From Silene conica (taxonomy: Eukaryota; Streptophyta; Magnoliopsida; Caryophyllales; Caryophyllaceae), in assembly GCA_029255685.2 (NCBI GenBank), contig CM055319.2, positions 27,685,568 through 27,749,567 of the forward strand: a stretch of DNA of 64,000 nt, read 5' to 3'. Below, piece after piece: positions 13,001-28,600 of this stretch (its first letter is position 1; every line of letters begins with the position of its first letter). Under the pieces are notes generated by a model. The model searched no databases, was not told where the DNA came from, and worked only from the letters and a program-made list of their open reading frames with translations. A program made the position numbers and the translations under genes.

Positions 13001-16000
13001 CACAAGACCCATTATTCGTCACATCGTATCGTGTCACAGAATTATTCAATCAAATAAAGCAATATATCAATCATTCAATATAATAAGATGAGCATTGTTA
13101 ACATTGATTAATAATCAAATAACTCATCAACAGGCATACGGTATTCCCCTACCTCAACTTGCAGAAAGACAGTCAATAGCTCCGAAAGATGTTCCCCGCG
13201 GAAACCGTCACCTAAACATATAATACTTAACGATCAACAACCCATACCAAGCCCTATACTTAAAATCGTAACACTGTGTCGAATTTCTTAACTTTCTAAA
13301 ATTGGAAAGTTTCCCAAAGTAGAAACTTTCCCGAAATAGCAACTTCACCAAAATAGTAACTTCCCGACTCATATGGTCTCATAAACAAAGCAACATAAGA
13401 ATTTACAAACTTTACTAATTAAGGATTTACTAATTGTAGCAAGAACTCAAATGAGCAAATATTACTAACTCAAATGATAAAACAATGTTCATTAACAAGT
13501 ATATTAATCATAGCAACTTCTAAACATAGATATACACAAATAATATCACTAATCACAACATTAGTAATATTAACAACATTAACAATAATAAAATAATCCA
13601 CTTTGTAACACCCCTATTTATTTAAGAGCCTTTAGCAAGACATTCTCAAATAAGTAAAGCTGTTACCATCTCGGAATATCCGAGGTAGTGAATAACAAAG
13701 TAAGCAAACCAAAGTACTTTACATAAAAACTGATTAAATTTAAACTTGATATTACAACAACTACGAGAACCAAACTTTGATAAAAATAAAAGTACAACTG
13801 AAGATATCTAAGTGTGATGATCTAACTCTAAGTAGGTCCAAGCCATGTCTCTCTCCATGCCCAAGCTCCCAATCCATCAGTCACCGACCTGTAAAATCTA
13901 CTCCCCATTCCGGATCATCGTAGGTGTCACACGAATACACAGTGTCAACCGCGTGGTTGAGTAGAAAGATAAATAAGACAACAATATAATATACTCCGCA
14001 CCGATCCAACGCCAAATAAACTCCGCACCGATCCAACACCAAATAAACTCCGCACCGATCACAAGACCCATTACCTCCACACCAATCACAAGACCCAATA
14101 TACTCCGCACCAGTCACAAGACCCAATATACTCCACACCAATCACAAGACCCAATATACTCCACACCAGTCAAAAGACCCAATATACTCCACACCAGTCA
14201 CAAGACCCAATATACTCCGCTCCATATCACAAGACCCATTATTCGTCACATCGTATCGTGTCACAGAATTATTCAATCAAATAAAGCAATATATCAATCA
14301 TTCAATATAATAAGATGAACATTGTTAACATTGATTAATAATCAAATAACTCATCAACAGGCATACGGTATTCCCCTACCTCAACTTGCAGAAAGGCAGT
14401 CAATAGCTCCGAAAGATGTTCCCCGCGGAAACCGTCACCTAAACATATAATACTTAACGATCAACAACCCATACCAAGCCCTATACTTAAAATCGTAACA
14501 CTGTGTCGAATTTCTTAACTTTCTAAAATTGGAAAGTTTCCCAAAGTAGAAACTTTCCCGAAATAGCAACTTCACCAAAATAGTAACTTCCCGACTCATA
14601 TGGTCTCATAAACAAAGCAACATATGAATTTACAAACTTTACTAATTAAGGATTTACTAATTGTAGCAAGAACTCAAATGAGCAAATATTACTAACTCAA
14701 ATGATAAAACAATGTTCATTAACAAGTATATTAATCATAGCAACTTCTAAACATAGATATACACTAATAATATCACTAATCACAACATTAGTAATATTAA
14801 CAACATTAACAATAATAAAATAATCCACTTTGTAACACCTCTATTTATTTAAGAGCCTTTAGCAAGACATTCTCAAATAAGTAAAGCTGTTACCATCTCG
14901 GAATATCCGAGGTAGTGAATAACAAAGTAAGCAAACCAAAGTACTTTACATAAAAACTGATTAAATTTAAACTTGATATTACAACAACTACGAGAACCAA
15001 ACTTTGATAAAAATAAAAGTACAACTGAAGATATCTAAGTGTGATGATCTAACTCTAAGTAGGTCCAAGCCATGTCTCTCTCCATGCCCAAGCTCCCAAT
15101 CCATCAGTCACCGACCTGTAAAATCTACTCCCCATTCCGGATCATCGTAGGTGTCACACGAATACACAGGGTCAACCGCGAGGTTGAGTAGAAAGATAAA
15201 TAAGACAACAATATAATATACTCCGCACCGATCCTACGCCAATTAAACTCCGCACCGATCCAACACCAAATAAACTCCGCACCGATCACAAGACCCATTA
15301 CCTCCACACCAATCACAAGACCCAATATACTCCGCACCAGTCACAAGACCCAATATACTCCACACCAATCACAAGACCCAATATACTCCACACCAGTCAA
15401 AAGACCCAATATACTCCACACCAGTCACAAGACCCAATATACTCCGCTCCATATCACAAGACCCATTATTCGTCACATCGTATCGTGTCACAGAATTATT
15501 CAATCAAATAAAGCAATATATCAATCATTCAATATAATAAGATGAGCATTGTTAACATTGATTAATAATCAAATAACTCATCAACAGGCATACGGTATTC
15601 CCCTACCTCAACTTGCAGAAAGACAGTCAATAGCTCCGAAAGATGTTCCCCGCGGAAACCGTCACCTAAACATATAATACTTAACGATCAACAACCCATA
15701 CCAAGCCCTATACTTAAAATCGTAACACTGTGTCGAATTTCTTAACTTTCTAAAATTGGAAAGTTTCCCAAAGTAGAAACTTTCCCGAAATAGCAACTTC
15801 ACCAAAATAGTAACTTCCCGACTCATATGGTCTCATAAACAAAGCAACATAAGAATTTACAAACTTTACTAATTAAGGATTTACTAATTGTAGCAAGAAC
15901 TCAAATGAGCAAATATTACTAACTCAAATGATAAAACAATGTTCATTAACAAGTATATTAATCATAGCAACTTCTAAACATAGATATACACAAATAATAT

Positions 16001-19000
16001 CACTAATCACAACATTAGTAATATTAACAACATTAACAATAATAAAATAATCCACTTTGTAACACCCCTATTTATTTAAGAGCCTTTAGCAAGACATTCT
16101 CAAATAAGTAAAGCTGTTACCATCTCGGAATATCCGAGGTAGTGAATAACAAAGTAAGCAAACCAAAGTACTTTACATAAAAACTGATTAAATTTAAACT
16201 TGATATTACAACAACTACGAGAACCAAACTTTGATAAAAATAAAAGTACAACTGAAGATATCTAAGTGTGATGATCTAACTCTAAGTAGGTCCAAGCCAT
16301 GTCTCTCTCCATGCCCAAGCTCCCAATCCATCAGTCACCGACCTGTAAAATCTACTCCCCATTCCGGATCATCGTAGGTGTCACACGAATACACAGTGTC
16401 AACCGCGTGGTTGAGTAGAAAGATAAATAAGACAACAATATAATATACTCCGCACCGATCCAACGCCAAATAAACTCCGCACCGATCCAACACCAAATAA
16501 ACTCCGCACCGATCACAAGACCCATTACCTCCACACCAATCACAAGACCCAATATACTCCGCACCAGTCACAAGACCCAATATACTCCACACCAATCACA
16601 AGACCCAATATACTCCACACCAGTCAAAAGACCCAATATACTCCACACCAGTCACAAGACCCAATATACTCCGCTCCATATCACAAGACCCATTATTCGT
16701 CACATCGTATCGTGTCACAGAATTATTCAATCAAATAAAGCAATATATCAATCATTCAATATAATAAGATGAGCATTGTTAACATTGATTAATAATCAAA
16801 TAACTCATCAACAGGCATACGGTATTCCCCTACCTCAACTTGCAGAAAGACAGTCAATAGCTCCGAAAGATGTTCCCCGCGGAAACCGTCACCTAAACAT
16901 ATAATACTTAACGATCAACAACCCATACCAAGCCCTATACTTAAAATCGTAACACTGTGTCGAATTTCTTAACTTTCTAAAATTGGAAAGTTTCCCAAAG
17001 TAGAAACTTTCCCGAAATAGCAACTTCACCAAAATAGTAACTTCCCGACTCATATGGTCTCATAAACAAAGCAACATAAGAATTTACAAACTTTACTAAT
17101 TAAGGATTTACTAATTGTAGCAAGAACTCAAATGAGCAAATATTACTAACTCAAATGATAAAACAATGTTCATTAACAAGTATATTAATCATAGCAACTT
17201 CTAAACATAGATATACACAAATAATATCACTAATCACAACATTAGTAATATTAACAACATTAACAATAATAAAATAATCCACTTTGTAACACCCCTATTT
17301 ATTTAAGAGCCTTTAGCAAGACATTCTCAAATAAGTAAAGCTGTTACCATCTCGGAATATCCGAGGTAGTGAATAACAAAGTAAGCAAACCAAAGTACTT
17401 TACATAAAAACTGATTAAATTTAAACTTGATATTACAACAACTACGAGAACCAAACTTTGATAAAAATAAAAGTACAACTGAAGATATCTAAGTGTGATG
17501 ATCTAACTCTAAGTAGGTCCAAGCCATGTCTCTCTCCATGCCCAAGCTCCCAATCCATCAGTCACCGACCTGTAAAATCTACTCCCCATTCCGGATCATC
17601 GTAGGTGTCACACGAATACACAGTGTCAACCGCGTGGTTGAGTAGAAAGATAAATAAGACAACAATATAATATACTCCGCACCGATCCAACGCCAAATAA
17701 ACTCCGCACCGATCCAACACCAAATAAACTCCGCACCGATCACAAGACCCATTACCTCCACACCAATCACAAGACCCAATATACTCCGCACCAGTCACAA
17801 GACCCAATATACTCCACACCAATCACAAGACCCAATATACTCCACACCAGTCAAAAGACCCAATATACTCCACACCAGTCACAAGACCCAATATACTCCG
17901 CTCCATATCACAAGACCCATTATTCGTCACATCGTATCGTGTCACAGAATTATTCAATCAAATAAAGCAATATATCAATCATTCAATATAATAAGATGAA
18001 CATTGTTAACATTGATTAATAATCAAATAACTCATCAACAGGCATACGGTATTCCCCTACCTCAACTTGCAGAAAGACAGTCAATAGCTCCGAAAGATGT
18101 TCCCCGCGGAAACCGTCACCTAAACATATAATACTTAACGATCAACAACCCATACCAAGCCCTATACTTAAAATCGTAACACTGTGTCGAATTTCTTAAC
18201 TTTCTAAAATTGGAAAGTTTCCCAAAGTAGAAACTTTCCCGAAACAGCAACTTCACCAAAATAGTAACTTCCCGACTCATATGGTCTCATAAACAAAGCA
18301 ACATAAGAATTTACAAACTTTACTAATTAAGGATTTACTAATTGTAGCAAGAACTCAAATGAGCAAATATTACTAACTCAAATGATAAAACAATGTTCAT
18401 TAACAAGTATATTAATCATAGCAACTTCTAAACATAGATATACACTAATAATATCACTAATCACAACATTAGTAATATTAACAACATTAACAATAATAAA
18501 ATAATCCACTTTGTAACAACCCTATTTATTTAAGAGCCTTTAGCAAGACATTCTCAAATAAGTAAAGCTGTTACCATCTCGGAATATCCGAGGTAGTGAA
18601 TAACAAAGTAAGCAAACCAAAGTACTTTACATAAAAACTGATTAAATTTAAACTTGATATTACAACAACTACGAGAACCAAACTTTGATAAAAATAAAAG
18701 TACAACTGAAGATATCTAAGTGTGATGATCTAACTCTAAGTAGGTCCAAGCCATGTCTCTCTCCATGCCCAAGCTCCCAATCCATCAGTCACCGACCTGT
18801 AAAATCTACTCCCCATTCCGGATCATCGTAGGTGTCACACGAATACACAGGGTCAACCGCGAGGTTGAGTAGAAAGATAAATAAGACAACAATATAATAT
18901 ACTCCGCACCGATCCAACGCCAAATAAACTCCGCACCGATCCAACACCAAATAAACTCCGCACCGATCACAAGACCCATTACCTCCACACAAATCACAAG

Positions 19001-19632
19001 ACCCAATATACTCCGCACCAGTCACAAGACCCAATATACTCCACACCAATCACAAGACCCAATATACTCCACACCAGTCAAAAGACCCAATATACTCCAC
19101 ACCAGTCACAAGACCCAATATACTCCGCTCCATATCACAAGACCCATTATTCGTCACATCGTATCGTGTCACAGAATTATTCAATCAAATAAAGCAATAT
19201 ATCAATCATTCAATATAATAAGATGAGCATTGTTAACATTGATTAATAATCAAATAACTCATCAACAGGCATACGGTATTCCCCAACCTCAACTTGCAGA
19301 AAGACAGTCAATAGCTCCGAAAGATGTTCCCCGCGGAAACCGTCACCTAAACATATAATACTTAACGATCAACAACCCATACCAAGCCCTATACTTAAAA
19401 TCGTACCACTGTGTCGAATTTCTTAACTTTCTAAAATTGGAAAGTTTCCCAAAGTAGAAACTTTCCCGAAATAGCAACTTCACCAAAATAGTAACTTCCC
19501 GACTCATATGGTCTCATAAACAAAGCAACATAAGAATTTACAAACTTTACTAATTAAGGATTTACTAATTGTAGCAAGAACTCAAATGAGCAAATATTAC
19601 TAACTCAAATGATAAAACAATGTTCATTAACA

Positions 19633-22600
19633 AGTATATTAATCATAGCAACTTCTAAACATAGATATACACTAATAATATCACTAATCACAACATTAGT
19701 AATATTAACAACATTAACAATAATAAAATAATCCACTTTGTAACACCCCTATTTATTTAAGAGCCTTTAGCAAGACATTCTCAAATAAGTAAAGCTGTTA
19801 CCATCTCGCAATATCCGAGGTAGTGAATAACAAAGTAAGCAAACCAAAGTACTTTACATAAAAACTGATTAAATTTAAACTTGATATTACAACAACTACG
19901 AGAACCAAACTTTGATAAAAATAAAAGTACAACTGAAGATATCTAAGTGTGATGATCTAACTCTAAGTAGGTCCAAGCCATGTCTCTCTCCATGCCCAAG
20001 CTCCCAATCCATCAGTCACCGACCTGTAAAATCTACTCCCCATTCCGGATCATCGTAGGTGTCACACGAATACACAGGGTCAACCGCGAGGTTGAGTAGA
20101 AAGATAAATAAGACAAAAATATAATATACTCCGCACCGATCCAACGCCAAGTAAACTCCGCACCGATCCAACACCAAATAAACTCCGCACCGATCACAAG
20201 ACCCATTACCTCCACACCAATCACAAGACCCAATATACTCCGCACCAGTCACAAGACCCAATATACTCCACACCAATCACAAGACCCAATATACTCCACA
20301 CCAGTCAAAAGACCCAATATACTCCACACCAGTCACAAGACCCAATATACTCCGCTCCATATCACAAGACCCATTATTCGTCACATCGTATCGTGTCACA
20401 GAATTATTCAATCAAATAAAGCAATATATCAATCATTCAATATAATAAGATGAGCATTGTTAACATTGATTAATAATCAAATAACTCATCAACAGGCATA
20501 CGGTATTCCCCTACCTCAACTTGCAGAAAGACAATCAATAGCTCCGAAAGATGTTCCCCGCGGAAACCGTCACCTAAACATATAATACTTAACGATCAAC
20601 AACCCATACCAAGCCCTATCCTTAAAATCGTAACACTGTGTCGAATTTCTTAACTTTCTAAAATTGGAAAGTTTCCCAAAGTAGAAACTTTCCCGATATA
20701 GCAACTTCACCAAAATAGTAACTTCCCGACTCATATGGTCTCATAAACAAAGCAACATAAGAATTTACAAACTTTACTAATTAAGGATTTACTAATTGTA
20801 GCAAGAACTCAAATGAGCAAATATTACTAACTCAAATGATAAAACAATGTTCATTAACAAGTATATTAATCATAGCAACTTCTAAACATAGATATACACA
20901 AATAATATCACTAATCACAACATTAGTAATATTAACAACATTAACAATAATAAAATAATCCACTTTGTAACACCCCTATTTATTTAAGAGCCTTTAGCAA
21001 GACATTCTCAAATAAGTAAAGCTGTTACCATCTCGGAATATCCGAGGTAGTGAATAACAAAGTAAGCAAACCAAAGTACTTTACATAAAAACTGATTAAA
21101 TTTAAACTTGATATTACAACAACTACGAGAACCAAACTTTGATAAAAATAAAAGTACAACTGAAGATATCTAAGTGTGATGATCTAACTCTAAGTAGGTC
21201 CAAGCCATGTCTCTCTCCATGCCCAAGCTCCCAATCCATCAGTCACCGACCTGTAAAATCTACTCCCCATTCCGGATCATCGTAGGTGTCACACGAATAC
21301 ACAGGGTCAACCGCGAGGTTGAGTAGAAAGATAAATAAGACAACAATATAATATACTCCGCACCGATCCAACGCCAAATAAACTCCGCACCGATCCAACA
21401 CCAAATAAACTCCGCACCGATCACAAGACCCATTACCTCCACACCAATCACAAGACCCAATATACTCCGCACCAGTCACAAGTCCCAATATACTCCACAC
21501 CAATCACAAGACCCAATATACTCCACACCAGTCAAAAGACCCAATATACTCCACACCAGTCACAAGACCCAATATACTCCGCTCCATATCACAAGACCCA
21601 TTATTCGTCACATCGTATCGTGTCACAGAATTATTCAATCAAATAAAGCAATATATCAATCATTCAATATAATAAGATGAGCATTGTTAACATTGATTAA
21701 TAATCAAATAACTCATCAACAGGCATACGGTATTCCCCTACCTCAACTTGCAGAAAGACAGTCAATAGCTCCGAAAGATGTTCCCCGCGGAAACCGTCAC
21801 CTAAACATATAATACTTAACGATCAACAACCCATAGCAAGCCCTATACTTAAAATCGTAACACTGTGTCGAATTTCTTAACTTTCTAAAATTGGAAAGTT
21901 TCCCAAAGTAGAAACTTTCCCGAAATAGCAACTTCACCAAAATAGTAACTTCCCGACTCATATGGTCTCATAAACAAAGCAACATAAGAATTTACAAACT
22001 TTACTAATTAAGGATTTACTAATTGTAGCAAGAACTCAAATGAGCAAATATTACTAACTCAAATGATAAAACAATGTTCATTAACAAGTATATTAATCAT
22101 AGCAACTTCTAAACATAGATATACACTAATAATATCACTAATCACAACATTAGTAATATTAACAACATTAACAATAATAAAATAATCCACTTTGTAACAC
22201 CCCTATTTATTTAAGAGCCTTTAGCAAGACATTCTCAAATAAGTAAAGCTGTTACCATCTCGCAATATCCGAGGTAGTGAATAACAAAGTAAGCAAACCA
22301 AAGTACTTTACATAAAAACTGATTAAATTTAAACTTGATATTACAACAACTACGAGAACCAAACTTTGATAAAAATAAAAGTACAACTGAAGATATCTAA
22401 GTGTGATGATCAAACTCTAAGTAGGTCCAAGCCATGTCTCTCTCCATGCCCAAGCTCCCAATCCATCAGTCACCGACCTGTAAAATCCACTCCCCATTCC
22501 GGATCATCGTAGGTGTCACACGAATACACAGGGTCAACCGCGAGGTTGAGTAGAAAGATAAATAAGACAACAATATAATATACTCCGCACCGATCCAACG

Positions 22601-25600
22601 CCAAATAAACTCCGCACCGATCCAACACCAAATAAACTCCGCACCGATCACAAGACCCATTACCTCCACACCAATCACAAGACCCAATATACTCCGCACC
22701 AGTCACAAGACCCAATATACTCCACACCAGTCACAAGACCCAATATACTCCACACCAGTCAAAAGACCCAATATACTCCACACCAGTCACAAGACCCAAT
22801 ATACTCCGCTCCATATCACAAGACCCATTATTCGTCACATCGTATCGTGTCACAGAATTATTCAATCAAATAAAGCAATATATCAATCATTCAATATAAT
22901 AAGATGAGCATTGTTAACATTGATTAATAATCAAATAACTCATCAACAGGCATACGGTATTCCCCTACCTCAACTTGCAGAAAGACAGTCAATAGCTCCG
23001 AAAGATGTTCCCCGCGGAAACCGTCACCTAAACATATAATACTTAACGATCAACAACCCATACCAAGCCCTATACTTAAAATCGTAACACTGTGTCGAAT
23101 TTCTTAACTTTCTAAAATTGGAAAGTTTCCCAAAGTAGAAACTTTCCCGAAATAGCAACTTCACCAAAATAGTAACTTCCCGACTCATATGGTCTCATAA
23201 ACAAAGCAACATAAGAATTTACAAACTTTACTAATTAAGGATTTACTAATTGTAGCAAGAACTCAAATGAGCAAATATTACTAACTCAAATGATAAAACA
23301 ATGTTCATTAACAAGTATATTAATCATAGCAACTTCTAAACATAGATATACACTAATAATATCACTAATCACAACATTAGTAATATTAACAACATTAACA
23401 ATAATAAAATAATCCACTTTGTAACACCCCTATTTATTTAAGAGCCTTTAGCAAGACATTCTCAAATAAGTAAAGCTGTTACCATCTCGCAATATCCGAG
23501 GTAGTGAATAACAAAGTAAGCAAACCAAAGTACTTTACATAAAAACTGATTAAATTTAAACTTGATATTACAACAACTACGAGAACCAAACTTTGATAAA
23601 AATAAAAGTACAACTGAAGATATCTAAGTGTGATGATCAAACTCTAAGTAGGTCCAAGCCATGTCTCTCTCCATGCCCAAGCTCCCAATCCATCAGTCAC
23701 CGACCTGTAAAATCCACTCCCCATTCCGGATCATCGTAGGTGTCACACGAATACACAGGGTCAACCGCGAGGTTGAGTAGAAAGATAAATAAGACAACAA
23801 TATAATATACTCCGCACCGATCCAACGCCAAATAAACTCCGCACCGATCCAACACCAAATAAACTCCGCACCGATCACAAGACCCATTACCTCCACACCA
23901 ATCACAAGACCCAATATACTCCGCACCAGTCACAAGACCCAATATACTCCACACCAGTCACAAGACCCAATATACTCCACACCAGTCAAAAGACCCAATA
24001 TACTCCACACCAGTCACAAGACCCAATATACTCCGCTCCATATCACAAGACCCATTATTCGTCACATCGTATCGTGTCACAGAATTATTCAATCAAATAA
24101 AGCAATATATCAATCATTCAATATAATAAGATGAGCATTGTTAACATTGATTAATAATCAAATAACTCATCAACAGGCATACGGTATTCCCCTACCTCAA
24201 CTTGCAGAAAGACAGTCAATAGCTCCGAAAGATGTTCCCCGCGGAAACCGTCACCTAAACATATAATACTTAACGATCAACAACCCATACCAAGCCCTAT
24301 ACTTAAAATCGTAACACTGTGTCGAATTTCTTAACTTTCTAAAATTGGAAAGTTTCCCAAAGTAGAAACTTTCCCGAAATAGCAACTTCACCAAAATAGT
24401 AACTTCCCGACTCATATGGTCTCATAAACAAAGCAACATAAGAATTTACAAACTTTACTAATTAAGGATTTACTAATTGTAGCAAGAACTCAAATGAGCA
24501 AATATTACTAACTCAAATGATAAAACAATGTTCATTAACAAGTATATTAATCATAGCAACTTCTAAACATAGATATACACTAATAATATCACTAATCACA
24601 ACATTAACAATAATAAAATAATCCACTTTGTAACACCCCTATTTATTTAAGAGCCTTTAGCAAGACATTCTCAAATAAGTAAAGCTGTTACCATCTCGCA
24701 ATATCCGAGGTAGTGAATAACAAAGTAAGCAAACCAAAGTACTTTACATAAAAACTGATTAAATTTAAACTTGATATTACAACAACTACGAGAACCAAAC
24801 TTTGATAAAAATAAAAGTACAACTGAAGATATCTAAGTGTGATGATCTAACTCTAAGTAGGTCCAAGCCATGTCTCTCTCCATGCCCAAGCTCCCAATCC
24901 ATCAGTCACCGACCTGTAAAATCTACTCCCCATTCCGGATCATCGTAGGTGTCACACGAATACACAGGGTCAACCGCGAGGTTGAGTAGAAAGATAAATA
25001 AGACAAAAATATAATATACTCCGCACCGATCCAACGCCAAGTAAACTCCGCACCGATCCAACACCAAATAAACTCCGCACCGATCACAAGACCCATTACC
25101 TCCTCACCAATCACAAGACCCAAAATACTCCGCACCAGTCACAAGACCCAATATACTCCACACCAATCACAAGACCCAATATACTCCACACCAGTCAAAA
25201 GACCCAATATACTCCACACCAGTCACAAGACCCAATATACTCCGCTCCATATCACAAGACCCATTATTCGTCACATCGTATCGTGTCACAGAATTATTCA
25301 ATCAAATAAAGCAATATATCAATCATTCAATATAATAAGATGAGCATTGTTAACATTGATTAATAATCAAATAACTCATCAACAGGCATACGGTATTCCC
25401 CTACCTCAACTTGCAGAAAGACAGTCAATAGCTCCGAAAGATGTTCCCCGCGGAAACCGTCACCTAAACATATAATACTTAACGATCAACAACCCATACC
25501 AAGCCCTATACTTAAAATCGTAACACTGTGTCGAATTTCTTAACTTTCTAAAATTGGAAAGTTTCCCAAAGTAGAAACTTTCCCGAAATAGCAACTTCAC

Positions 25601-28600
25601 CAAAATAGTAACTTCCCGACTCATATGGTCTCATAAACAAAGCAACATAAGAATTTACAAACTTTACTAATTAAGGATTTACTAATTGTAGCAAGAACTC
25701 AAATGAGCAAATATTACTAACTCAAATGATAAAACAATGTTCATTAACAAGTATATTAATCATAGCAACTTCTAAACATAGATATACACTAATAATATCA
25801 CTAATCACAACATTAGTAATATTAACAACATTAACAATAATAAAATAATCCACTTTGTAACACCCCTATTTATTTAAGAGCCTTTAGCAAGACATTCTCA
25901 AATAAGTAAAGCTGTTACCATCTCGGAATATCCGAGGTAGTGAATAACAAAGTAAGCAAACCAAAGTACTTTACATAAAAACTGATTAAATTTAAACTTG
26001 ATATTACAACAACTACGAGAACCAAACTTTGATAAAAATAAAAGTACAACTGAAGATATCTAAGTGTGATGATCTAACTCTAAGTAGGTCCAAGCCATGT
26101 CTCTCTCCATGCCCAAGCTCCCAATCCATCAGTCACCGACCTGTAAAATCTACTCCCCATTCCGGATCATCGTAGGTGTCACACGAATACACAGGGTCAA
26201 CCGCGAGGTTGAGTAGAAAGATAAATAAGACAACAATATAATATACTCCGCACCGATCCAACGCCAAATAAACTCCGCACCGATCCAACACCAAATAAAC
26301 TCCGCACCGATCACAAGACCCATTACCTCCACACCAATCACAAGACCCAATATACTCCGCACCAGTCACAAGACCCAATATACTCCACACCAATCACAAG
26401 ACCCAATATACTCCACACCAGTCAAAAGACCCAATATACTCCACACCAGTCACAAGACCCAATATACTCCGCTCCATATCACAAGACCCATTATTCGTCA
26501 CATCGTATCGTGTCACAGAATTATTGAATCAAATAAAGCAATATAACAATCATTCAATATAATAAGATGAGCATTGTTAACATTGATTAATAATCAAATA
26601 ACTCATCAACAGGCATACGGTATTCCCCTACCTCAACTTGCAGAAAGACAGTCAATAGCTCCGAAAGATGTTCCCCGCGGAAACCGTCACCTAAACATAT
26701 AATACTTAACGATCAACAACCCATACCAAGCCCTATACTTAAAATCGTAACACTGTGTCGAATTTCTTAACTTTCTAAAATTGGAAAGTTTCCCAAAGTA
26801 GAAACTTTCCCGAAATAGCAACTTCACCAAAATAGTAACTTCCCGACTCATATGGTCTCATAAACAAAGCAACATAAGAATTTACAAACTTTACTAATTA
26901 AGGATTTACTAATTGTAGCAAGAACTCAAATGAGCAAATATTACTAACTCAAATGATAAAACAATGTTCATTAACAAGTATATTAATCATAGCAACTTCT
27001 AAACATAGATATACACTAATAATATCACTAATCACAACATTAGTAATATTAACAACATTAACAATAATAAAATAATCCACTTTGTAACACCCCTATTTAT
27101 TTAAGAGCCTTTAGCAAGACATTCTCAAATAAGTAAAGCTGTTACCATCTCGGAATATCCGAGGTAGTGAATAACAAAGTAAGCAAACCAAAGTACTTTA
27201 CATAAAAACTGATTAAATTTAAACTTGATATTACAACAACTACGAGAACCAAACTTTGATAAAAATAAAAGTACAACTGAAGATATCTAAGTGTGATGAT
27301 CTAACTCTAAGTAGGTCCAAGCCATGTCTCTCTCCATGCCCAAGCTCCCAATCCATCAGTCACCGACCTGTAAAATCTACTCCCCATTCCGGATCATCGT
27401 AGGTGTCACACGAATACACAGGGTCAACCGCGAGGTTGAGTAGAAAGATAAATAAGACAACAATATAATATACTCCGCACCGATCCAACGCCAAATAAAC
27501 TCCGCACCGATCCAACACCAAATAAACTCCGCACCGATCACAAGACCCATTACCTCCACACCAATCACAAGACCCAATATACTCCGCACCAGTCACAAGA
27601 CCCAATATACTCCACACCAATCACAAGACCCAATATACTCCACACCAGTCAAAAGACCCAATATACTCCACACCAGTCACAAGACCCAATATACTCCGCT
27701 CCATATCACAAGACCCATTATTCGTCACATCGTATCGTGTCACAGAATTATTGAATCAAATAAAGCAATATATCAATCATTCAATATAATAAGATGAGCA
27801 TTGTTAACATTGATTAATAATCAAATAACTCATCAACAGGCATACGGTATTCCCCTACCTCAACTTGCAGAAAGACAGTCAATAGCTCCGAAAGATGTTC
27901 CCCGCGGAAACCGTCACCTAAACATATAATACTTAACGATCAACAACCCATACCAAGCCCTATACTTAAAATCGTAACACTGTGTCGAATTTCTTAACTT
28001 TCTAAAATTGGAAAGTTTCCCAAAGTAGAAACTTTCCCGAAATAGCAACTTCACCAAAATAGTAACTTCCCGACTCATATGGTCTCATAAACAAAGCAAC
28101 ATAAGAATTTACAAACTTTACTAATTAAGGATTTACTAATTGTAGCAAGAACTCAAATGAGCAAATATTACTAACTCAAATGATAAAACAATGTTCATTA
28201 ACAAGTATATTAATCATAGCAACTTCTAAACATAGATATACACTAATAATATCACTAATCACAACATTAGTAATATTAACAACATTAACAATAATAAAAT
28301 AATCCACTTTGTAACACCCCTATTTATTTAAGAGCCTTTAGCAAGACATTCTCAAATAAGTAAAGCTGTTACCATCTCGGAATATCCGAGGTAGTGAATA
28401 ACAAAGTAAGCAAACCAAAGTACTTTACATAAAAACTGATTAAATTTAAACTTGATATTACAACAACTACGAGAACCAAACTTTGATAAAAATAAAAGTA
28501 CAACTGAAGATATCTAAGTGTGATGATCTAACTCTAAGTAGGTCCAAGCCATGTCTCTCTCCATGCCCAAGCTCCCAATCCATCAGTCACCGACCTGTAA

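Larger units (their letters stand above)
1..19632. repeat. Array zone 1: units 1-16, mosaic of three unit types
   Basis: Three types are separable. Type A has cacacaaatcac in the subrepeat block (units 1, 2, 8, 10, 16). Type B has gccaattaaactcc (units 3, 4, 6, 11, 13). Type C has cagtgtcaaccgcgtgg (units 5, 7, 9, 12, 14, 15). Other variants do not follow these types: acacctctatt occurs in units 3, 4, 9, 11 and 13; catatgaat versus cataagaat and gatgaacat versus gatgagcat are also shuffled. This shows conversion or recombination between types. The order A A B B C B C A C A B C B C C A has no simple period. Confidence 0.85.
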
